DNA of 64,000 bases from Aspidiotus rigidus. Taxonomy: Eukaryota > Arthropoda > Insecta > Hemiptera > Diaspididae. The notes below the pieces were generated by a model. The model ran no database searches, was not told the DNA's origin, and saw only the letters and a program-made list of their open reading frames with translations. Of this stretch, positions 58,200 to 64,000 are shown one piece after another. The stretch spans positions 4,030,001-4,094,000 of the forward strand of contig JAVHKY010000056.1 of the NCBI GenBank assembly GCA_035079385.1, written 5' to 3'. Position 1 is the stretch's first letter, and every line of letters starts with the position of its first letter. Both the position numbers and the translations under genes were made by a program.

Positions 58200-58440
58200 G
58201 GACTACATATTAACATCAATAACGATCAAAGACCCAATTTCTCAACCGCATCATAGCACTTTCAAACGGCAGCCATGCTAAAAGCAATGGTAACGAAAGA
58301 GAACCACTATAAGTGGATAAAACAACCTTTTGTCGGAAACGTATATCATACAAAGTAGCTAAAATCCTCAAAAAGCTGGATATCGCACCGCCTTTTACTA
58401 TTTTCACAATTTATAGACTCTAACAAAACTCAAAACTCCG
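58200..58440 (+). pseudogene. PLE fragment A (RT thumb to linker)
   Basis: PISQPHHSTFKRQP resembles the thumb start, and KVAKILKKLDIAPPF (near 58350-58395) is the usual sequence between the RT and GIY-YIG parts of PLEs. Heavily decayed, with several frames. It is followed at once by a separate PLE fragment. Confidence 0.5.
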
Positions 58441-58454
58441 ACCCCTATTTTACA

Positions 58455-59480
58455 ACACTCGATGAACGGTTTCCATCCTTCTATGAAGTTCACCTTAGAA
58501 ATGGGCATCAAAACTATCAACTTCCTCGACCTCACTCTACACCTCACCCAGTGCATTCTAGTCTAACTGTTGAATTTTCCATCTATAGGAAAGAGACGTT
58601 CACTGGTGTCTCAATCTCCAATGACTCACTGCATCCGCGTACTCACAAATTAGCTCAAATAAATGCTGCCATCCACCGGCTTCTACACCTCCCTTTGTCT
58701 GAGGAGTCTCGAAAAACCGAAACACACCTCATCAAAAGTATGGCGACAAGGAATGGACTGAACCTCAACATTCAGTCAATGGTCAGGCGTAAGAGGCTAC
58801 GTCTTCTTTTGGCCGAGTGTAACGCTGAAGCTCCCCCTCCTGAACCCTCTCCCAGGCAACGCTGGATTCGCCTCCCCTATCTGGGGAAAGCTTCTAATCA
58901 ATTGGCCCGAGAACTCAGGAAATATGGTTACAAAACAGGCTTCTATCCACTCACTACCCTCACACAACTTATCCACCTCAAAGATGTGATCCCGGCCGAA
59001 CAAAAATCGGGAATATACGGACTTGACTGTGGCGATTGCGACGCGCTGTATATTGGACAGACGGGGCGGGCCTTTAATAAGCGACTGAGCGAGCACCGGA
59101 CGGCTTTCAATACAAACAAGCCTTTGGATTCTGCCATGGCCAAACATTGTCTTGAGAAGGAGCATGATTTCAACAAAGTATCAGGGAAATTTATATACCG
59201 ATGCTCAAAAGGCAATTTGATGAATCGAGTCGAGGAAACCGAAACAATATCAGCTATTAAAGATCATGGTAGTAGTAAGGTGCTCAACGATATTGATGCT
59301 ACTTTTCTCACGCCCATCATACTAGATTTATCCTTAACCATGACGCATCAGCCGCTGCATGTTAATGCTTGGACGTCGTTCGAGGCGTCGTGTTGAATGA
59401 AGTTGGCTAATCTATATTTTTTAGTTGTATACTTATTCTCACCAGATGATGGTCGTCCCGCAACGTCCGAAACCGGTCGT
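58455..59480 (+). pseudogene. PLE fragment B: RT thumb and GIY-YIG endonuclease
   Basis: From about 58460, one frame reads HPSMKFTLEMGIKTINFLDL, the RT thumb. After a frame change near 58545 the frame at 58551-59396 continues with FSIYRKETFTGVSISNDSLHP, HKLAQINAAIHRLLHLPLSE and a linker. A nearly complete GIY-YIG nuclease follows: GIYGLDCGDCDALYIGQTGR with its C-x2-C, then RLSEHRTAF and AMAKHCLEKEHDF. It stops at 59396. The catalytic GIY, YIG and Arg are present. The RT palm is missing, so this copy is 5'-truncated. A hammerhead-like remnant follows at 59441-59480. Confidence 0.85.
59441..59480 (+). ncRNA. Hammerhead-like remnant after PLE fragment B
   Basis: CAGATGATGG is followed about 20 bases later by GAAACCGGTCGTG. 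In a working ribozyme CTGATGA is expected; here it is CAGATGA. The distance and position just 3' of the endonuclease ORF fit a PLE terminal repeat. Confidence 0.35.
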
Positions 59481-59837
59481 GAATGTTAATTAGTCTCGAC
59501 ATCCTCTCCCCCCCCTTTTTTTGATAGTAAATTGTTTGTTTGTTTTAATATTTTTAACCGTGACTCCGATATATTTTTCAACTGAAATTCTTTCATTTTA
59601 ACTTTTTATAACTTTTTCTTTTTAAACATTTTGATACCTTTATTTGTTTATTTTGTTTTTTTTTTTTTTATTTCGACCGGTTTTTTTTTTTTTTTGACCA
59701 AAATTTCTCGTTATTTTTTAGTGTTTCGTTTTTGGATTTTAATAATAAATTTTTAATAATTTTTCTTTTCGTGTATTTTATGTGTTTCAATATAATATAG
59801 TGATTTCGAGACTATTCTTCTTTCGTTACGTGCCTAT

Positions 59838-60250
59838 GTGCCAACCCTCAATTATATAATGGCTCGTACCTTTGAGGATTCAATCTTATTTATGAGTGGT
59901 GATGGTGTTTACAAACTAAATTGTGGAGACTGCAATGCTGTTTATATTGGACAAACCGGTAGACCACTTACACGGCAAAAGTCAGAGAGCATGAAAGCGC
60001 GTAGAAATCCAAAATACATAAGTACGTAATAGTAATAAAGATGAGGGGAGAACATTGCCATTGCTAACCACCTTTTCGAATTCGGACAGTCCTTCAATCG
60101 TGACGACTGTACGAGTATAACTCTTCTACATGAATGCAATAAGAGCTGAAAATTAGATAAACTGTAGGAAATCAAAATTCATACTCGTGGCTACTACAAA
60201 AACTTCAGCAACGAGCTACAGTTCATCGGCTCTAACCTCGTGACACAATA
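59838..60250 (+). pseudogene. PLE fragment C: GIY-YIG endonuclease
   Basis: DGVYKLNCGDCNAVYIGQTG starts the domain (GVY for GIY; C-x2-C and YIG present), then RPLTRQKSES. After a break near 60030 another frame gives IANHLFEFGQSFNRDD and LLHECNKS, the equivalent of the His/Glu region. It is a separate copy from fragment B: same orientation, a diverged sequence, and about 360 bp of T-rich spacer between them. Confidence 0.75.
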
Positions 60251-60640
60251 ATTATAATTATGCAAAAAATTACGTTGATTTACGCCATTCAAATTATTAT
60301 ACAATATCTTTGTACTTTTTTTGCTTCAGTTTATTTTCTACTGATAATGTGATGAGATTTATTACCTATCATCACAGAACCGGTCTATAGGCCTAAACCT
60401 TGTAATATTATGTTTGTATAAAATAAATTGTTCTTCAAGACTATGAAAATGACACTGTGATCCCATCTGATGGGAATATTATTGCCGCAAAAGATGTTAG
60501 AATGAATTATTCAGATTCGCCTGTTCTGACTCTGACTTACAGAATATAAACATAAAAAAACAAAAAGGCTTTTCCTTCAAATAAATATTATAGGTACCGG
60601 TACGTACTGTATACCCTTTTTACATAACTTACAATGAATT

Positions 60641-62486
60641 TACATATGTTACGCGTAAATCGTGTAATCGCGTAATACGTGAAATACGCATACGCAACCA
60701 CTTTGCTCAATACGTGTAATACGCAGTCAACCTGCGCAATATGTGTAATTTTTTGCGTATTTCACGAAATTTTCAGAAATTCTCTTCATAATACGTGAAT
60801 TACAGATCGATTGTTCACATTTGCGTAATATGTGAAATGTATGCAGAAGTGTGGGTATAACAAGTGTATTCTACGTGTGAAACATCTTTCAAACGGGGCA
60901 CACAGATTCACATTATAACGAGTTATTCTAATATTTTGAACGAAGCTAACATATCAATGTTGAAGGCAGCTTCAGGCATGATTTTGGTACGTGTGGCCTG
61001 GACGGCATGGAGACTTACATTCTAACACTTGCTTCACGCAAGAACACCGATTCGTACTACATTTTCGCTTGCAGGAGCATCTTTGGTACCCCTGACCAGT
61101 ACCTACAGAATCCATTCTGACAAACTCCTGTAGCGTGAATTCCTTGACGATGGGCACTTCCGATGCTGCCACTGCTTTACACTTTGTAAGTGCTACGGCA
61201 TTCCGCTCCAATTTCGTATTTAGTCGGCCGTGTCTTGTGCCAACTACGTATTTTTTGTCGTCTATGTCGAGTACAATGGCGAACAAATTTGAGGGGTCAT
61301 CCCGCTCCCGATCAAATTCCGGAATGGTAATGAGAACGCAATCTATGTGGAGTTCATTCCCCATTGCACGAAAGGAAGGCCTCAACTCCTTTTTGTGGTT
61401 TTTTTGTCCCGCGCCAACGCCACTAGTGCATCTTTTAAAATACCATTTCCCCTCTCAACGGAGCCTTGGCTTTGCGGATATCGAGGCCTTCCGTTCATTA
61501 GGTGGAGGTCAGGCCACAACGCACCTAACTGGCAAATGATGTCCGCTGTGAACTCCCGGCCATAGTCCGATTGGAGCACACCTGGGGCACCAAAATTGAG
61601 GAAAATGTGAAGCATTTCTTTCGCAACCTCCATGGCCCTCTTAGACTTCAACGGACGAAAAAAGCTGTACTTCGTTAAATGCTCCTTGTAATGCATTACA
61701 AAGCAATACTCTCCATCCGGCAGGCTCTGGTAATCGACCAGATCCACCTGCCCTCGATCATTCAATGACGAAGCCAAAATGGGTCGGATAACAACACCTC
61801 GAGTACTCTCCTTTTTTGATTTTCCAACGCATCAATTTGTAATTCACTTTATAACCGCCATTTTAGGTATGTTGGAATAATTTTCTTGTATTTTGTAATG
61901 AGTCTTCGTTTCTCCTTACGAGTGTATGAAATTTTTCTCACGTGTATGCGAAATTGTTCACAGAAACAATAATTATACGAGCATGAAATAATGTCCAACT
62001 GTCATAACTCATAACTATTGAAACTAAAAGAAAGAGTAATACTTCTGCTGGTTATGAAGTCATCAACAATGATTCAACTTCCTGACAGAACTTGCTAATA
62101 AAGTTGATTTGTGATTCATTCATCTCAATTCAGGTTCAGGGTACACGTAAATTACCGGTACGCAAATATAATCTCGTCACTTCTGGTTCAATCCTCCCTC
62201 TGATCCTTTCAAAATTCTAGCAAGAATTGCACTTTATATTTGTTTACCTCACTTAAGAGTTACAGATTAGTGCTCGCGTATTACGTGTAACGAGCAGAAA
62301 AAAGCTGCACACGTCGTGAAATCGGCAAGTTATGAATCGCGTATTTCACGTAATACGCAGGTCGACTGCGTGTCTGCGTATTACACGTATTTAGCAAAGT
62401 GGTTGAGTATTTCATGAATTGCCTACGCAAAATGTCTGCGTATTTCACGTATTACGCGATTACACGATTTACGCGTAACATACATA
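60641..62486 (-). mobile_element. Integrase-type DNA transposon, 44-bp TIRs, 6-bp TSD
   Basis: The element spans 60647-62480 (1834 bp). The termini begin TGTTACGCGTAAATCGTGTA and are identical for 44 bp in inverted orientation; a second inverted block with ACCACTTTGC and TACGTGTAATACGC follows. Exact TACATA duplications (60641-60646, 62481-62486) flank it. The TGT...ACA ends and an internal retroviral-type integrase resemble Ginger/IS3EU-like transposons. A 6-bp duplication does not match the 4-bp CCGG type of Ginger1. The gene is incomplete. Confidence 0.92.
60972..61820 (-). pseudogene. KRBA2-type DDE integrase/transposase, frameshifted
   Basis: The first frame (61382-61777) starts with the integrase core: GVVIRPI just upstream, then SLNDRGQVDLVDYQSLPDGE (first Asp), HYKEHLTKYSFFRPL, FGAPGVLQSDYGREF (second Asp), and PRYPQSQGSVERGNG (Glu); 36 residues lie between the last two acids. 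After a frameshift near 61400 the frame at 60972-61385 gives IPEFDRERDDPSNLFAIVLD, GTRHGRLNTKLERN and a Cys-rich tail (CSCKRKCSTNRCSCVKQ...CKSPC). This order is that of vertebrate KRBA2/SCAND3-like proteins and related insect transposases. The N-terminal HHCC zinc-binding part is not found within the element, so it is N-terminally shortened as well as frameshifted. Confidence 0.85.
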
Positions 62487-63729
62487 CTAATACCCACTTT
62501 GTAGCTTTTGTTGTCATAATTTCTTGTACTTTTCACATATCTGTAGGTAGGTGTACTAAAATCTGCAAGTAATTTGCTTCACTCGGTTATCACTGTGGTA
62601 GTTGCAAGTATCAGATGTGTTACGCTTGATTCACGTAATTGCTCATTTCACGGAATAACCTGCTAAACTCCCCAATTCGCGAATTAAATTGATTTTTGCT
62701 GATTTTGCGTACTAAGCAAATATAAGTTTTACCTATTTCATGTAATAAGCAGTTGTTTTTTAGCTTAATTCATGAAATGAGCACCAAAGTTTGAACACAA
62801 AAATACACATACGTAAAGAACGGTTGTGTTTGCAATTCTGCTTGTCACCCAGGTACTTCATGTGAAAATCATGACCATAGTTTAATAATTTTACTCTTTC
62901 TTTTTCCGCTGTTTCCTTGATTTTTTTTTTTTTTGCATTTATTTTTACAAATACTACCACTTTTGTTCATTCATTCAACTTTTATGAATGAAAGCTTTTA
63001 GCAATCAGTTAGAATCATTCAGCGTCTAATATTTTATTCCTTTCATTCTGATTGATTGAACTTTGGTTGCCCAATTTATGAAATATACAATTTTCAATGC
63101 ATTTTTTGCTTAATTTATGAATTGGGCAATCCAGTTACCTACCTATTCTGTGAAACGGGTAATTACGTGAATTTTGCTCGAGTAGCTAAGTGAATTTTTG
63201 GCGACTGTACACAACTACACAGGAACAAAAATTTTCATTTTCTTCTATCTAGATACAAGCTATTACTCTCTTTACAGAAGTTCTTCAATAGTAAACTAGG
63301 TTATATCAATGCGGACCTAGGTACAAATTGATGATGTTATGGTATAGCAAAGGTAGAGTAACTAACCTTTCCTACTTACTCTCAATTCTCCATAATTAGT
63401 GAGACCATGTGAGAATATCAACTTCAAACGGACTGTAGTTTTCAAGATATTGTAGTAACTTGATTTTTCTGTTTTTGCAATTTATCTTGCCGACTTATGG
63501 CATTAAAAATGCAATCGTATACATAGGTATATTGCGCCTGTAAAATATTAAAAAAGAATAACCGTACAGTCGTCCAAATTTTGCGTTGAGCGTAAATACC
63601 TGGGTACAACCGCAGGTACCTAATAATGGACGAGAATTATTATTATCGAACAATATTAGGTATGGATACCAGTGAAGCCACTAGGCCTAGGTTTTTTACT
63701 TAGCCACTGTATTTACAAAGTTCACTTAC
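62487..63729. other. No gene; quasi-repeat of TTCACGTAAT-like words to about 63.2 kb
   Basis: Words resembling the TIR of the neighbouring transposon continue outside it: GATTCACGTAATTGCTC, CTATTTCATGTAATAAGCAG, CTTAATTCATGAAATGAGCA, CTTAATTTATGAATTGGGCA and GTGAAACGGGTAATTACGTG. The rest is probably intron of the PTP gene. Confidence 0.4.
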
Positions 63730-63865
63730 AATTGATTGTACCATGCCTGGTCTTTGCTTTCGCAGATTTAATACAGTATCAAAAATATTTATTAATTCGC
63801 TAGTTGATAATTGCTGCAGCAGGATATCACAAGCTATGAATGTGCCAGTTCTCCCGACGCCAGCG
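63730..63865 (-). CDS. Protein tyrosine phosphatase, active-site exon
   Basis: This exon encodes the catalytic loop of a classical PTP, which removes phosphate from phosphotyrosine. Read on the minus strand it starts after TATGTTTGCAG and gives SAGVGRTGTFIACDILLQQL, then INIFDTVLNLRKQRPGMVQS, ending at a consensus donor (ATT|GTAAGT at 63729). The signature HCSAGVGRTG is split: His and Cys and part of the Ser codon come from the preceding exon, beyond or near the window edge. The P-loop Arg and the R-P-G-M-V-Q block of PTP motif 10 are intact, and there is no stop. At 136 bp it is an ordinary internal exon. Which PTP (receptor or non-receptor type) cannot be told from 45 residues. It is the clearest host gene in the window. 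Confidence 0.88.
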
Positions 63866-64000
63866 CTGCAAACATAAGTATAAAAAACAGAGGTACGTAC
63901 ATAATTTATAAAAATTGTCAAGTATGTATAAATACAAATATGATTTATGGACAAAATCATGATTCTTGCAGAAGCTATTGTAAAGAGCAACAATTAGGCC

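Overview
The window looks like AT-rich arthropod, probably insect, nuclear DNA: long stretches without genes, splice-type exon boundaries, and a dense set of eukaryotic transposable elements. Insect origin is inferred from an errantivirus-type provirus (Ty3/gypsy with an envelope gene) whose primer-binding site matches the tRNA-Ser type of Drosophila 17.6/297/ZAM, and weakly from a short (TTAGG)4 tract. No prokaryotic gene structure is present. Only one exon can be assigned to a conserved cellular gene: a protein tyrosine phosphatase active-site exon on the minus strand at the right edge (63730-63865). A possible signal-peptide exon lies at 11733-11830 (minus).

Layout. 1-3060: an old LINE copy (RT piece, then C-terminal piece) split by a composite repeat with hairpin ends (471-2830), which itself carries a 5'-truncated jockey-like LINE tail (about 1462-1978). 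3060-17600: mostly non-coding, with a 470-bp imperfect palindrome (7660-8126), a CpG-rich patch near 12.2 kb, a (GA)n tract, hairpins, a MITE-like element and a small repeat family. 17626-21781: a 4.2-kb segment bounded by short terminal inverted repeats, with CCGCGG-rich ends and minus-strand exon-like pieces resembling DUF4806. 22287-24110: a Mutator-like element with long TIRs, an exact 9-bp target duplication and a FLYWCH/MULE transposase gene.

25402-33881: a complete errantivirus-type provirus of 8.5 kb with two 729-bp LTRs that read as identical, 4-bp target duplications (GCAC), PBS, Gag-protease, RT, RNase H, and integrase and Env in one open frame. The coding region has several frame breaks, so this copy looks recent but probably not competent as assembled.

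34691-36620: a second degenerate LINE of the same family as the left-edge pieces. 38068-38395: a tRNA-Ala-like, SINE-type inverted segment. 40595-42420: a hAT element with 15-bp TIRs and an exact 8-bp duplication, N-terminally deleted. 44945-45609: a solo LTR in reverse orientation. 46.8-50.7 kb: a cluster of copies of the same composite repeat seen at the left edge. 51402-54085: a Penelope-like element with GIY-YIG endonuclease, broken by frameshifts. 54.1-54.9 kb: a foldback and tandem-repeat patch. 58.2-60.25 kb: three further Penelope-like fragments. 60647-62480: a DNA transposon with 44-bp perfect TIRs and a 6-bp duplication, encoding a KRBA2-type DDE integrase.

The elements are not co-operating genes; their nesting gives a relative insertion history. 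The LINE is older than the composite repeat, which is older than the jockey-like tail. The errantivirus, hAT, MULE and integrase-type elements keep exact target duplications and so are comparatively young insertions.
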